DNA of 64,000 nt, taken from Okeania sp. SIO2B3 (lineage in GTDB: Bacteria > Cyanobacteriota > Cyanobacteriia > Cyanobacteriales > Microcoleaceae). The notes below the pieces were generated by a model. The model was not told where the DNA came from. It saw only the letters and a program-made list of their open reading frames with translations, and did no database searches. Every line of letters starts with the position of its first letter. The first letter of the stretch is position 1. Position numbers and translations under genes: made by a program. The stretch is from the NCBI RefSeq assembly GCF_010672525.1, contig NZ_JAAHGH010000033.1, forward strand, positions 1 to 64,000. Direction: 5' to 3'. Below are positions 45,696 to 54,358 of this stretch, one piece after another.

Positions 45696-45872
45696 ATGTA
45701 CAAAAATCGTTCAAACCGCGATCCATTAGTTGCTGCCGTTACTGCTGCTCTAGGAGCTGGTGTAGTGACTTCCTTTGCTGTTAGTCAAGGTCAAAATCCT
45801 TTAACTGCTTTAGGAATAACTATTTTTGCTGCTTTAGTAGCTCTGATTTTTGACCGGGCAGGTTTAGTTTAA
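45696..45872 (+). CDS. small membrane protein, 58 aa
   Basis: The frame reads MYKNRSNRDPLVAAVTAALG, then AGVVTSFAVSQGQNPLTALG, then ITIFAALVALIFDRAGLV. It has two hydrophobic segments (residues ~11-30 and 37-52) joined by SQGQNP. The regular composition, the charged MYKNRSNRD start and the ATG after a purine-rich leader support a real small gene. It resembles small cyanobacterial proteins I have seen but cannot name. It stands alone. Confidence 0.65.
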   Translation: MYKNRSNRDPLVAAVTAALGAGVVTSFAVSQGQNPLTALGITIFAALVALIFDRAGLV

Positions 45873-46653
45873 GCATTTTATAGTACAACAAAATGATAGA
45901 ACATTAGATAGGAAAGTTTAAATTAAATTAACCTATATATGTTCTTTCAGTACGTTATTCTACTAATAATTTAATACACTAATAGCAGTTTAATAACGAA
46001 TAAACATAAACTAAAATAGAGAAGTCTTTACCGAATAATTAAGGTAAAAATCCTCTCCTTTAAAGGAGAAACAAGCGGTCGTTTTGCTGGCGCACAACTC
46101 CGTTAACGCTACGCGACATGTTGGCGGAGCATTCCGTAGGAAAAAGCGCAGCTTCCCGTAGGGTGGGATGGCGAAGAAACCTGCGCCATATCCAATCGAC
46201 CAAGAGATAAAAAATTTTCCTTTTATTCAATCCTCTTCCTTTTAGGGAGAGGTAATTATCAATTATCAATTATCCATTATCCATTATTGAAAAGGAGAGA
46301 AAAGTGCCTCTCTGTTAATGGGGAAATTTGTGTGAATATTTGAATCTATCACTTCAAATACTTCCCTCTCTTGATGAGCTAGAGATTTTATTACTTTTAT
46401 ATATAAAGTATCAATTTATATTCATAATAATTTTCTGATTATACTCTGTTGAGAATTGCTGTAATACCAAATTAATATGAAGTTGTTATAGAATAATATT
46501 TTAATCAGAGTTAACTGTAGATTGAGACAGACAAATAATAAATTTCATAATTTTGTGCAGCCTCACATAAAATTGGTATAACTTCTTTAAGATAACAAGC
46601 TCAATCAATTTAGTTTGTTAGTATTAAAATGTTAAATTCCCCCAGGAAAATTT
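45873..46653. repeat. intergenic region with G and F repeats
   Basis: A family G copy at about 46030-46290 is interrupted after AAGCGGTCG by ~90 bases containing CTGGCGCACAACTCC and GGAGCATTCCGTAGGAAA, then continues GGGATGGCGAAGAAACCTGC, GCCATATCCAATCGACCAAG. A reversed family F copy spans 46467-46580. The last 70 bases lead into the peptidoglycan-binding gene. No other gene is visible. Confidence 0.5.
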
Positions 46654-48105
46654 ATGGAATCCCTTGCATATATAGAAGTTTTTCTGGCTAATCAAGAAAA
46701 CAAAGACTTCAAACTTATTGAAGGACTTAACTGGGAAAAACTGTCTAGCTTCGCTTACATAAACTTTTTATCAGCAGTAATTATTAATTTAATTATTATT
46801 GATTCTAGTTGGGCTAGAGGGCCAGAAATTCCTAGTCCTGAAACAAATAGTTATTTTAATGTTAGTCAAACAAACCAAGGACAAATAGCAACAAACTCTT
46901 TTTTTTCTGGCTCTTCTAACTCTAGACCAGAAAGCGATGCAATTCTTTCTCCTAATAGTGCAGTCTATCTAAGACGTGGAGATAGAGCCGCAACAGTATC
47001 TGCAGTTCAAAGAAAACTTAGAGAGTTAGGCTATTTTTCTGCTAATCTAACTGGTTTTTATGGTCCTATTACAGAAAGAGCTGTAAGACAATTCCAGCAA
47101 GACAAGGGTATTGCAGCTACAGGTCAAATTGAACCTACTACCTGGTCATTACTATTTGCAGGTAAGAGGTCTAACAAAATTAATTCTTCCCTATTAAATT
47201 CTTCAACAAAAGTATTATCTTTTGGACAAGTTAGCCCTCAAATAGCAATTATTCAAAGAAGGTTAGCAGAACTAGGGTTTTACAGAAGTCCAATCAATAG
47301 TATTTATGACCAAAATACTAGAACTGCAGTTATCAGATTTCAAAATGCTCACAGAATTACGCCTACGGGTCAGGTAGGTATTACCACGAGAGAATTTTTG
47401 TTTGGCACTAGACCAGTTCCTGTGGAGAGAGTATTTCTTCGACCTGGAGAAACAGGTCTAGAGATAGGAAGATTACAACAACGTTTAAAAAATTTAGGTT
47501 ATTATCAAGGACAAATAACTAACTATTTTGATCGAAGTACTGAGATAGCAGTAATTGAATTTCAAAAGAGAAATAGAATTACTCCTACAGGTATAGTAGG
47601 ACCAACAACTAAAGCATTTCTATTTAATCCTAGTCAAGTTCTGCCACCAGGACCTGTGTCTTATTCCAGACAAAACTACACCACCAGGCAATACTCCTAC
47701 TCAAGTGTCCTCAGAAGAGGCGATCGAGGTTTGGCTGTAAAACAACTCCAGATTTTATTGACAAGATTGGGTTATTATCCTGGTGTAATTGATGGTGTTT
47801 TTGGATCGGGGACTGAGTTTGCTGTAAAATGTTTTCAGCAAGATGTGGGAACAAGCGCCAGTGGAGTCGCGACAAGAAATACATTACAAGCTCTAAGACA
47901 TCCTATGGCGATCGCTTCGAGTGATTCTCATCACCGAGCTACTTATATTGGTAGTAAAGCAAATGTTTTAGAACTACAAAAGAGGCTTCGACTACAGGGA
48001 TTTTATTTTGGTCCATTGAATGGAGTTTACAACTCACAAACAAGAGCAGCAGTGGCAAAAGCTCAAATGCGTTATGGCTTAAGTACTAAAGATATTGGAA
48101 ACTAA
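46654..48105 (+). CDS. secreted protein with five peptidoglycan-binding (PGB_1) repeats
   Basis: The 483-aa protein has a hydrophobic segment at ~33-52 (FAYINFLSAVIINLIIIDSSWARG), probably the signal if translation starts downstream, and five PGB_1 units. They are VSAVQRKLRELGYFSANLTGFYGPITERAVRQFQ (~113-146), IAIIQRRLAELGFYRSPINSIYD (~193-), IGRLQQRLKNLGYYQG (~272-), VKQLQILLTRLGYYPGVIDGVFG (~365-) and VLELQKRLRLQGFYFGPLNGVYN (~434-). Such arrays bind the cell wall; no catalytic domain is attached. The long N-terminus before the hydrophobic part may mean the true start is later. Confidence 0.85.
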   Translation: MESLAYIEVFLANQENKDFKLIEGLNWEKLSSFAYINFLSAVIINLIIIDSSWARGPEIPSPETNSYFNVSQTNQGQIATNSFFSGSSNSRPESDAILSPNSAVYLRRGDRAATVSAVQRKLRELGYFSANLTGFYGPITERAVRQFQQDKGIAATGQIEPTTWSLLFAGKRSNKINSSLLNSSTKVLSFGQVSPQIAIIQRRLAELGFYRSPINSIYDQNTRTAVIRFQNAHRITPTGQVGITTREFLFGTRPVPVERVFLRPGETGLEIGRLQQRLKNLGYYQGQITNYFDRSTEIAVIEFQKRNRITPTGIVGPTTKAFLFNPSQVLPPGPVSYSRQNYTTRQYSYSSVLRRGDRGLAVKQLQILLTRLGYYPGVIDGVFGSGTEFAVKCFQQDVGTSASGVATRNTLQALRHPMAIASSDSHHRATYIGSKANVLELQKRLRLQGFYFGPLNGVYNSQTRAAVAKAQMRYGLSTKDIGN

Positions 48106-48287
48106 TTATTAGATTTATAAATCTTTTTTTTATCAAAATAATTGGGTCGCGCAACCCCGCCTTTTAAGGCAAAATGTTTTTGGAGGGGGGATCAAATCCC
48201 CTACTTCCTCTCCCCTCCTGGGAGAGGGAGGGGCGAGGGGTGGGTTGGGAGGGTAACTTCTGACTTCTGATTTTTGACTTCGTTAAT

Positions 48288-48325
48288 CACCCCATTTAAT
48301 CTATTAAGTGGGGTTGTTTATTTTT
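48288..48325 (+). terminator. hairpin terminator after the peptidoglycan-binding gene
   Basis: CCCCATTTAA (48290-48299) pairs with TTAAGTGGGG (48304-48313, one G.T), loop TCTA, followed by TTGTTTATTTTTTTA. On the plus strand this is a typical rho-independent terminator. It lies between the convergent peptidoglycan-binding gene and the Fur-family gene and may serve both. Confidence 0.65.
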
Positions 48326-48340
48326 TTATTTAGAGTTTTT

Positions 48341-48853
48341 TTATTCAGAGTTTTCTGCATCTGCAAGTGCTCGTGGACAAGACCATTCACAAGATACGAG
48401 AGAAGGCCAGCCCATTCTTAGGGCTTCATAACAAATTGTATGAATAGTTAATTGACAATCTAATAGATGTAACCCTGATTTTTCTGTCTGCTTCAGACCA
48501 ATTTTTAAAATAGAATCATTCTTAAATTCAACAGTTTTATTACATTGTACGCAGACAAGATGGTGGTGATGATGAGGATAAGGTTGATTTATCTCATAAT
48601 GTTTATGTCCCTCCGCTAGTTCTAGTTCTCGTAGAATTCCCATCCTTGCCATTAACTTTAAAGTTCTGTAAATGGTAGATAGGCTAATTCTTTCGCCCCG
48701 ATGTTGTAGCATATTATAAAGATCCTCGGCACTCAGATGATTGCCTTTAGGAAGATTTTGAAAAACGTGCAAAATGGTCTCCCGTTGGGGAGTCATTCGC
48801 CAACCTTTGTCATTTAGTTCTGCTTTAAATGAAGATGGTGTGTAAAGGGCCAC
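48341..48853 (-). CDS. Fur-family metal/peroxide regulator (PerR/FurC-like)
   Basis: The 170-aa protein has the winged helix of the family (LNDKGWRMTPQRETILHVFQ; GERISLSTIYRTLKLMARMGI, ~52-72). Its metal region contains HKHYEINQPYPHHHHHLVCVQCNKTVEF (~83-110), with the CxxC structural zinc pair. Overall pattern fits cyanobacterial PerR (FurC) best, which senses peroxide; Fur or Zur cannot be excluded. The C-terminus is odd: instead of a second CxxC it reads ICYEALRMGWPSLVSCEWSC. Family member regulators are often autoregulated. Confidence 0.85.
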   Translation of the reverse strand: MALYTPSSFKAELNDKGWRMTPQRETILHVFQNLPKGNHLSAEDLYNMLQHRGERISLSTIYRTLKLMARMGILRELELAEGHKHYEINQPYPHHHHHLVCVQCNKTVEFKNDSILKIGLKQTEKSGLHLLDCQLTIHTICYEALRMGWPSLVSCEWSCPRALADAENSE

Positions 48854-48876
48854 TGTACTTTATCAAAAATGTACGC

Positions 48877-48898
48877 CTATTGATAATCATACACAATA
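48877..48898. promoter_or_regulatory. possible Fur/PerR operator upstream of its own gene
   Basis: TATTGATAATCATACACAAT lies ~25-45 bases before the Fur-family start and resembles half of a Fur/Per box (TTGATAATnATTATCAA type). Only one half-site is good. Autoregulation is inferred. Confidence 0.3.
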
Positions 48899-49179
48899 AC
48901 TAAACGATTGTCAAAAAAAGGTGTTATTGAAAATTGGCTTCTCTACTAGAATTTTGCTGTGCTGGAGATAATTAAGTAGGGCTTGCACTCATTAAAGCTA
49001 AAACTCAGGATAGTTAAGGTAATTGAGCTTTTTATATTCAATTGATCTCCTAAGTTATTGGCTCTTATTTGGCTCAAAATACTGAAATTTTCTGCTGAAA
49101 TTCAAGAAAATTTATTCACATAAAATGGCGAAACCATTGCCTGTTCCCCACAAATCGACCCGTCCCCGCGTCTCCGCAT

Positions 49180-49812
49180 ACGTAATAGAAGAAAAATTTG
49201 ACTATTCATCTCCTCTGAATGGGTGCTTCAGTAAATGAATTAATTATTGCTCTATACGCAATAGAAGAAAAATTTGACTATTCATCTCCTCTGACTGGGT
49301 GCTTCAGTAAATGAATTGACTATTGCTCTATACGCAATAGAAGAAAAATTTGACTATTCATCTCCTCTGACCGGGGTGCTTCAGCAAATGAATTGACTAT
49401 TGCTCTATACGCAATAGAAGAAAAATTTGACTATTCATCTCCTCTGGCCTGGTGCTTCAGCAAATGAATTGACTATTGCTCTATACGCAATAGAAGAGAA
49501 ATTTGACTATTCATCTCCTCTGACTGGGTGCTTCAGCAAATGAATTGACTATTGCTCTATACGCAATAGAAGAAAAATTTGACTATTCATCTCCTCTGAC
49601 CGGGGTGCTTCAGCAAATGAATTGACTATTGCTCTATACGCAATAGAAGAGAAATTTGACTATTCATCTCCTCTGACTGGGTGCTTCAGCAAATGAATTG
49701 ACTATTGCTCTATACGCAATAGAAGAGAAATTTGACTATTCATCTCCTCTGACTGGGTGCTTCAGCAAATGAATTGACTATTGCTCTATACGCAATAGAA
49801 GAAAAATTTCAA
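49180..49812. repeat. tandem array 2: eight 76-77-base units plus a partial, homologous to array 1
   Basis: Units start (ACGCAATAGAAG) at 49180 (variant), 49256, 49332, 49409, 49485, 49561, 49638, 49714 and 49790 (partial). Each holds CTATTGC-TCTATAC-GCAATAG across the unit junction, then AAGAAAAATTTGACTATTCA, TCTCCTCTGACTGGGTGCTT and CAGCAAATGAATTGACTATTG. The stem and the blocks CTATT...CTCCTCTGA...TGCTTCA.CAAATGA.TTGACTATTGC match array 1. Its end lies 270 bases before the membrane-protein gene at 50082. Confidence 0.95.
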
Positions 49813-50081
49813 TAGTCAATGGTCTAATTTTAATGTTTAAAATATCTATATATTAAGTTGAGAAGTTGCTCCAGAGTATAGAAGCCGATCGCTATTTTTC
49901 TCTGTATTAAATAGCGATGCTTTTTTTAATAACTTACACAGAGATTCCAGTTTTAGAATACGTTAGAGTGCACCCTAAACTACAGCTAGCATATAATAAG
50001 GTCTATTGAAAATAAAATCAAACTATGATAAGGTCAAGCAAATATACAAAATATTTTATATATTAATAATTTTTGGTAAAA

Positions 50082-50864
50082 ATGAAAATCATAAAAGACA
50101 TTTTAGATGACATAAAAAAAGGCGAAAATATAGATGGGTATTTGGCTTTAATTCTAGGATTGATTTGTTCATTTATAGGAATCTTTGATGTTTCACAAGA
50201 TTATGTTCTTACAGCTATTTCCACAGTGCTAACTTTCTTAGCATTAGGAATTTTAATTGATAGAAAAAATACTCAAAAAGTATCAAAACTATTGGAAGGT
50301 TTAACTATCAAACAAAATGATATTTTGGCTCAAAGGAATAAAGCTTTTTTTTATAATAATATTTTAGAATCTATCAGTAATGCAAAAGAAGAGATTTGTA
50401 TACTTGTTCGCTCTGGAAGTACATTAAAATCTTTTGATGAGGAGATTAAAAAAGCTATCATGAGAAATTGTCAAGTACGCATTATTTTGTGTGCTAGAAA
50501 TCCAGAAACAATTAATTCAATGGCTTTTAGAGGTCATAAGACAAACAACCCCAATAAAATATTTAGCGATATAGAAAATTCTATTAATAATCTAACAAGC
50601 TTAAAAGAAAAAATAAATGAGTCTCAAATATATCTTTTAAAAATACGAGAAATACAATACTTGCCTTCTATTGGTTTTTCCATTTCCGATCCAGAATCAA
50701 GCGATGGTAAACTATTTGCTTTATTAGCTTCTTTTCGTTCTGAGTCTAGTGTAGCTCCTAGTATCTTATTGAATAAAAAAAATGATATTGACCTATTTAA
50801 TTATTTCAAACAGGAATTTGATAACTACTGGGAAGCAGCAAATGAAATTACAGAATTAACATAA
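50082..50864 (+). CDS. membrane protein with PLD-like soluble domain, unknown role
   Basis: From ATG 50082 (upstream TTG unlikely) the protein is 260 aa. It has two membrane helices (~19-38 LALILGLICSFIGIFDVS and 42-61) and a cytosolic part. That part, NNILESISNAKEEICILVRSGSTLKSFDEEIKKAIMRNCQVRIILC (~91-136), has the shape of a phospholipase D-like N-terminal unit, but no HxKxxxxD motif is evident. Membrane-plus-sensor proteins of this sort occur near defence genes, but that is only a suggestion here. It follows array 2. Confidence 0.65.
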   Translation: MKIIKDILDDIKKGENIDGYLALILGLICSFIGIFDVSQDYVLTAISTVLTFLALGILIDRKNTQKVSKLLEGLTIKQNDILAQRNKAFFYNNILESISNAKEEICILVRSGSTLKSFDEEIKKAIMRNCQVRIILCARNPETINSMAFRGHKTNNPNKIFSDIENSINNLTSLKEKINESQIYLLKIREIQYLPSIGFSISDPESSDGKLFALLASFRSESSVAPSILLNKKNDIDLFNYFKQEFDNYWEAANEITELT

Positions 50865-51372
50865 TTTATTTTCAGTACTTACGCAAATTATATTAGTAAG
50901 CATTCAGCTATTAGCTTTCAGATATCAGCAATAATACTCTACTTTTGTAGTAAGATTTAACTTTGGTTCAATAAGACCCTAGCTAATTGAGTGAGGTTTC
51001 AATAAAGCCTTTATAGGCAACTAACAGCAATAGCTAATAACTGATAAAAAAAAGAAGTAATAAAAAAGTAATTATTCATTATAGTTTATGCTCAACTTTA
51101 TCCGGCAAATCCTTAATAATATCCTTGTCAGTTTTTACTCGCCTGAGAATAAAAGGTTGAATCAACTTCTTTAAAACAATTGACTGAACCTGACTATTCT
51201 CTTTCTGAATTGGCATCTCAAAATTCCGACGAAATTTAGCCTCCTTTCCCATAGCAATTACAGCACTTTTGAGGATAGTGAGGTACAGTTTAATACTAAA
51301 CTTTCTTCCCTATTTCCTATTCCCTAAACTCGTAAAACTCTGTACCCTATCAACTGCAAAACTGCTGTAAGA
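50865..51372. other. intergenic region holding an SNF2 helicase fragment
   Basis: Just after the membrane-protein gene is AGTACTTACGCAAATTA, a single family E end without its partner. AGCTATTAGCTTTCAG filler follows, then the SNF2 fragment listed separately. The rest is A+T-rich with no gene. Confidence 0.4.
51079..51255 (-). pseudogene. SNF2-family helicase gene fragment
   Basis: On the minus strand the frame reads GKEAKFRRNFEMPIQKENSQ, then VQSIVLKKLIQPFILRRVKT, then DKDIIKDLPDKVEHKL and a stop at 51079. This is the segment of SNF2 ATPases around motif III/IV (F.LRR.K.DV...LP.K.E), about 57 residues of a protein that is normally ~1000. Both sides are non-coding, so it is a remnant. Confidence 0.75.
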
Positions 51373-51635
51373 ATTAGGGTTTACTGAAAAAGTCTTTTAG
51401 TAGGAGATAGCAGACAGGAGACAACCCACCCCTAACCCCTCCCAGGAGGGGAGAAATGGGAATGAGCGAAGAGGTAGGGGTAAGAATTGTAAGAGTGATT
51501 TTTCTGCCATAATAGTCCCAAAATACTAGCTTTTTGAGCGTTTTAGACTGAAACAAGCGGACTGCAATTCGACAAAAAAAAAGACTAAAGTCTTTATATA
51601 TAAATGCTTTTAGATTTAATCAGCAAACCCTAATT
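51373..51635. mobile_element. small element family C, fourth copy
   Basis: Ends ATTAGGGTTTACTGAAAAAG (51373) and TTAATCAGCAAACCCTAATT (51617-51636) are inverted. The interior has GACTGCAATTCGAC and CTTTATATATAAATGCTTTT as in the 26772 copy, including AGAGTGATTTTTCTGCC. Confidence 0.72.
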
Positions 51636-51698
51636 AATAACTATTAACACAGCAGTATAAATAATTTATAATAAACTATTCAGCTCTTTAACTATTAA

Positions 51699-51842
51699 AT
51701 CATGTCCGGATAATTAGTGATAAAAAAACTTTCTTCTTCTTTCTTCCCTCCTGAATTCTGTTTGCGTAGCATTCCGTAGGAAATTGCAGAATTGCTGAAT
51801 TCTGAGTACTTTATTTATAACTGTTCAACCGGACATGATATT
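51699..51842. mobile_element. small element family B, abutting a gene end
   Basis: Ends AATCATGTCCGGATAATTAG (51698) and TTCAACCGGACATGATATTA (51824-51843) are inverted. It retains the uninterrupted TTTATTTATAACTGTTCAAC. The element's right boundary provides the TAA of the ChuX-like gene on the minus strand. It contains the short motif TTTGCGTAGCATTCCGTAGG. Confidence 0.75.
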
Positions 51843-52248
51843 ACAAACTTTCTACAGGAATAGGTTCCCAAACTTCACCATATTTTTCTTTCAAAGCTTG
51901 CCAAGTTTCTACCTGTCCAGGTTCATATTCTCCTGGTTTTCCCCACTGTAAAAATGCACTCAAAGCAATTTTATCTTCACTATCCAAGAAACGAATTGCA
52001 TAAGTAGTAAAATTTCCTCTTTTTGCCTCTCCACTCTCAAACTTTACCTGTTTAATCAGATCCATGTTTAGATGAAACTCAACAATATCAGTGTGCATAT
52101 TAGCATACTTACCTTTAGGAAGTTCAGCATAAAATAACTTTTGAATTTTGCCCCTAACTTCCAATACCGCAGCACTACTTGTCACAATTAAGCGTAAAGT
52201 TCCCAGTTGTTCGCAAGCTTCTAAAAAATCTTTTAGGTTAGTACTCAT
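51841..52248 (-). CDS. ChuX/HutX-like protein, possible haem carrier
   Basis: The 135-aa protein contains VRGKIQKLFYAELPKGKYANMHTDIVEFHLNMDLIKQVKF (~31-70) and TTYAIRFLDSEDKIALSAFLQWG (~82-104), which resemble the beta-sheet core of the ChuX/HutX haem-utilisation family. The resemblance is from memory and moderate. Cyanobacterial homologues are unstudied as far as I know. Its last codon is followed at once by the TAA formed at the edge of a family B element, so the C-terminus (PVESL) may be altered. Confidence 0.55.
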   Translation of the reverse strand: MSTNLKDFLEACEQLGTLRLIVTSSAAVLEVRGKIQKLFYAELPKGKYANMHTDIVEFHLNMDLIKQVKFESGEAKRGNFTTYAIRFLDSEDKIALSAFLQWGKPGEYEPGQVETWQALKEKYGEVWEPIPVESL

Positions 52249-52317
52249 AAGATAGAAATATTATTTAATTATTTATTTTTGGCGTTGGTGATTTGAGGTA
52301 TGATTTCATGTCCCAAT

Positions 52318-52502
52318 AATTAGGGTTTGCTGAAAAAGTCTTTTATATCATGTCCGGATAATTAGTGATAAAAAAAACTTTCTCCTTCTTCTTCTTTCTT
52401 CCCTCCTGACTCGGTCCTTCCCCTCCTGGGAGGGGGAGGGGCGAGGGGTGGGTTGACTCCTAAGTAATTAAGACTAATATCATACACTAATTCAACAACG
52501 GC
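52318..52502. mobile_element. pile-up of element fragments (families C, B and D)
   Basis: AATTAGGGTTTGCTGAAAAA (52319) is a C left end. TATATCATGTCCGGATAATT (52345) is a B left end. From about 52420 the right part of family D follows (GGGAGGGGCGAGGGGTGGGT, TAATATCATACACTAATTCA, ACAACGGCTCAATTTT). Only one end of each is present, so insertions have truncated one another. The D end contains the phoH stop. Confidence 0.6.
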
Positions 52503-53456
52503 TCAATTTTCATACTGCTCATAAGCAGCAACTATTCTCTGTACTAGAGGATGTCGTACCACATCTGCTTGAGATAATTCACAAATAGCAATACCCTCTA
52601 CATTTCGCAGAATTTTCATAGCAACTGTTAAACCAGATTTTTGACTTAGAGGTAAATCTGTTTGAGTAATATCTCCCGTTACCACCATTCTTGAGCGGAA
52701 ACCCAAACGAGTTAATACCATTTTCATCTGAGCAGGAGTAGTATTTTGAGCTTCATCCAGAATCACAAAAGAGTTATTCAGAGTTCGACCCCTCATATAT
52801 GCTAAAGGCGCAACTTCAATAGTACCTTTCTCCATCAAAGTTGTCACCTTTTCTGGTTCAATTAATTCATAAAGAGCATCATATAGAGGTCGTAAATAAG
52901 GATTAATTTTCTGTTGCAAATCACCTGGTAAAAATCCCAATTTTTCGCCAGCTTCTACAGCAGGTCTAGTTAAAATCAAACGTTCATATTGATTATCTAA
53001 AAGTGCTTTAACAGCTAAAAGTGCTGCCAAAAATGTTTTACCTGTACCAGCAGGACCCACACAAAAAGTCATATCGCGGGTGCGGATAGCTTGTACATAT
53101 TTTCGTTGACGGAAAGTTTTCGCACGAATTTCTAACCCACGACGGGTTTTAACCAGAACGTCTTGTTGAAGTTCTTGTAGGTCATCTTGACGGTTAGTAT
53201 CAATAGCATGGCGAGCAGTGAGAATTTCTACTCCAGTAATGGTTTTACCATGTTTCCAGAGGCTTTCGAGCGATCGCACAATTTGTTGACATCGTTCTAC
53301 TTGAGTTGCTGTACCACTGATCAATAATTCTTGTCCACGCAGTACAACATTTGCCCCTGTGTGTCGTGCCAATAGTTTAATATTTTCTTCCTGATAACCA
53401 GAAAGAGCGATCGCGCTATCAATACTAGGCAACTCTACTCTTAGTGTCTCTGTCAT
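52503..53456 (-). CDS. PhoH-like ATPase
   Basis: From ATG 53456 (MTETLRVELPSI, the usual family start; an extension to 53501 is open) the protein is 317 aa. An N-terminal KH-like part (~10-75) precedes the P-loop domain: FCVGPAGTGKTFLAALLAVKALL (Walker A, ~131-153), RPAVEAGEKLGFLPGDLQQKINPYLRPLYDAL, Walker B SFVILDEAQNTTPAQMK (~229-245) and VVTGDITQTDLP. PhoH proteins are RNA-linked ATPases related to superfamily 1 helicases. The stop TGA lies in a family D terminal repeat. The KH-protein, rpsP and ffh genes precede it on the same strand. Confidence 0.9.
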   Translation of the reverse strand: MTETLRVELPSIDSAIALSGYQEENIKLLARHTGANVVLRGQELLISGTATQVERCQQIVRSLESLWKHGKTITGVEILTARHAIDTNRQDDLQELQQDVLVKTRRGLEIRAKTFRQRKYVQAIRTRDMTFCVGPAGTGKTFLAALLAVKALLDNQYERLILTRPAVEAGEKLGFLPGDLQQKINPYLRPLYDALYELIEPEKVTTLMEKGTIEVAPLAYMRGRTLNNSFVILDEAQNTTPAQMKMVLTRLGFRSRMVVTGDITQTDLPLSQKSGLTVAMKILRNVEGIAICELSQADVVRHPLVQRIVAAYEQYEN

Positions 53457-53740
53457 GCGAACATGGTTCTCCATTCCATATTTGCTAAGACTCGCTAACA
53501 AATACTTTCTACTTTTTTCTCAAAGTGCTAGCACTAGATAACTCAAAGGCTTTCACAGTTGTTGGCAGTAGTAAAGCAAGTTGTTTATTTACTGCCCAAC
53601 AAAAATATATCCTATAAGTTTTTCAATTAGAATATCATCTATCTACTTTGACCGATAAATAATCCTCCTAATTTTAGAATAATTAAAGTAATGCCCCACT
53701 ATTCCTAATGAAAGCTTTAGTGGTGGCATTCTGATAATTT

Positions 53741-54358
53741 TTACCTCATTCCATGCTCGTCTCGTTTATATCTAATTGGACTTGGAGTTGTACTACGACT
53801 ACGAGATACTCTTTGTCTGTTGTAGGATGGGCGAGTAATTGGCATAGTCCTTCTATCATAAGTCCCTTCTTCTCGATTGTTATAAGAGTAAGAAGGAGAA
53901 GGGCGTGGTGTCTCTGAATGGTCTTCGTATATCTCCAAATGCACAGATTGACCTGCTGTTTGAGCTAATGCTGCTAACACAGTACGAACCGCTTGGATAT
54001 TACGTCCTCCACGACCATATACTCGTCCTTTTTCAAGTTCATCAAAAGCTAGACGAATCCAGGCTTTTGCTTGCCGAGGATTTACTTCACAGTCCACTCG
54101 TAAAGACTCTGGTGATTCTAGAAATGGCTCAATTAAACATCTCACTATTTCCGCGTAATCAGGGTTAGCTGACTGAGAATTATTCCTCAGGCTCGGTAAC
54201 TGCTGTTTCAGTTGACTCACTGTCACTGGTTTGGCTGGCTTCGGTATTGGCAGTTTCTTCGCTTGGTTGGGTATTGGCAACGGCTTCTGTCGATTCTGCA
54301 TGGGAAACTGATACATTCTCTTGGGTGTTAATTCCGGTTCTTGGTGATTCAAGGACAT
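53741..54358 (-). CDS. KH-domain RNA-binding protein (KhpA-like), start uncertain
   Basis: The core [28 protein letters not shown] (~68-95) followed by [36 protein letters not shown] (~99-134), with GxGGRN in place of GxxG, is a KH domain as in KhpA. A long Ser/Arg/Tyr-rich tail (~145-205) is an addition common in cyanobacteria. The open frame to 54358 overlaps rpsP by 179 bases, but no ATG exists between the rpsP stop and the domain. Either translation starts at a non-ATG codon such as GTG near 54145, or the protein really has an extension overlapping rpsP. Its place after rpsP is normal. Confidence 0.75.
   Translation of the reverse strand: MSLNHQEPELTPKRMYQFPMQNRQKPLPIPNQAKKLPIPKPAKPVTVSQLKQQLPSLRNNSQSANPDYAEIVRCLIEPFLESPESLRVDCEVNPRQAKAWIRLAFDELEKGRVYGRGGRNIQAVRTVLAALAQTAGQSVHLEIYEDHSETPRPSPSYSYNNREEGTYDRRTMPITRPSYNRQRVSRSRSTTPSPIRYKRDEHGMR

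Noticed and set aside
49180-49812. CRISPR array or type III antitoxin RNA
   Set aside because: No unique spacers. The following protein does not look like a ToxN/CptN/TenpN nuclease, so the antitoxin reading is not supported beyond position.
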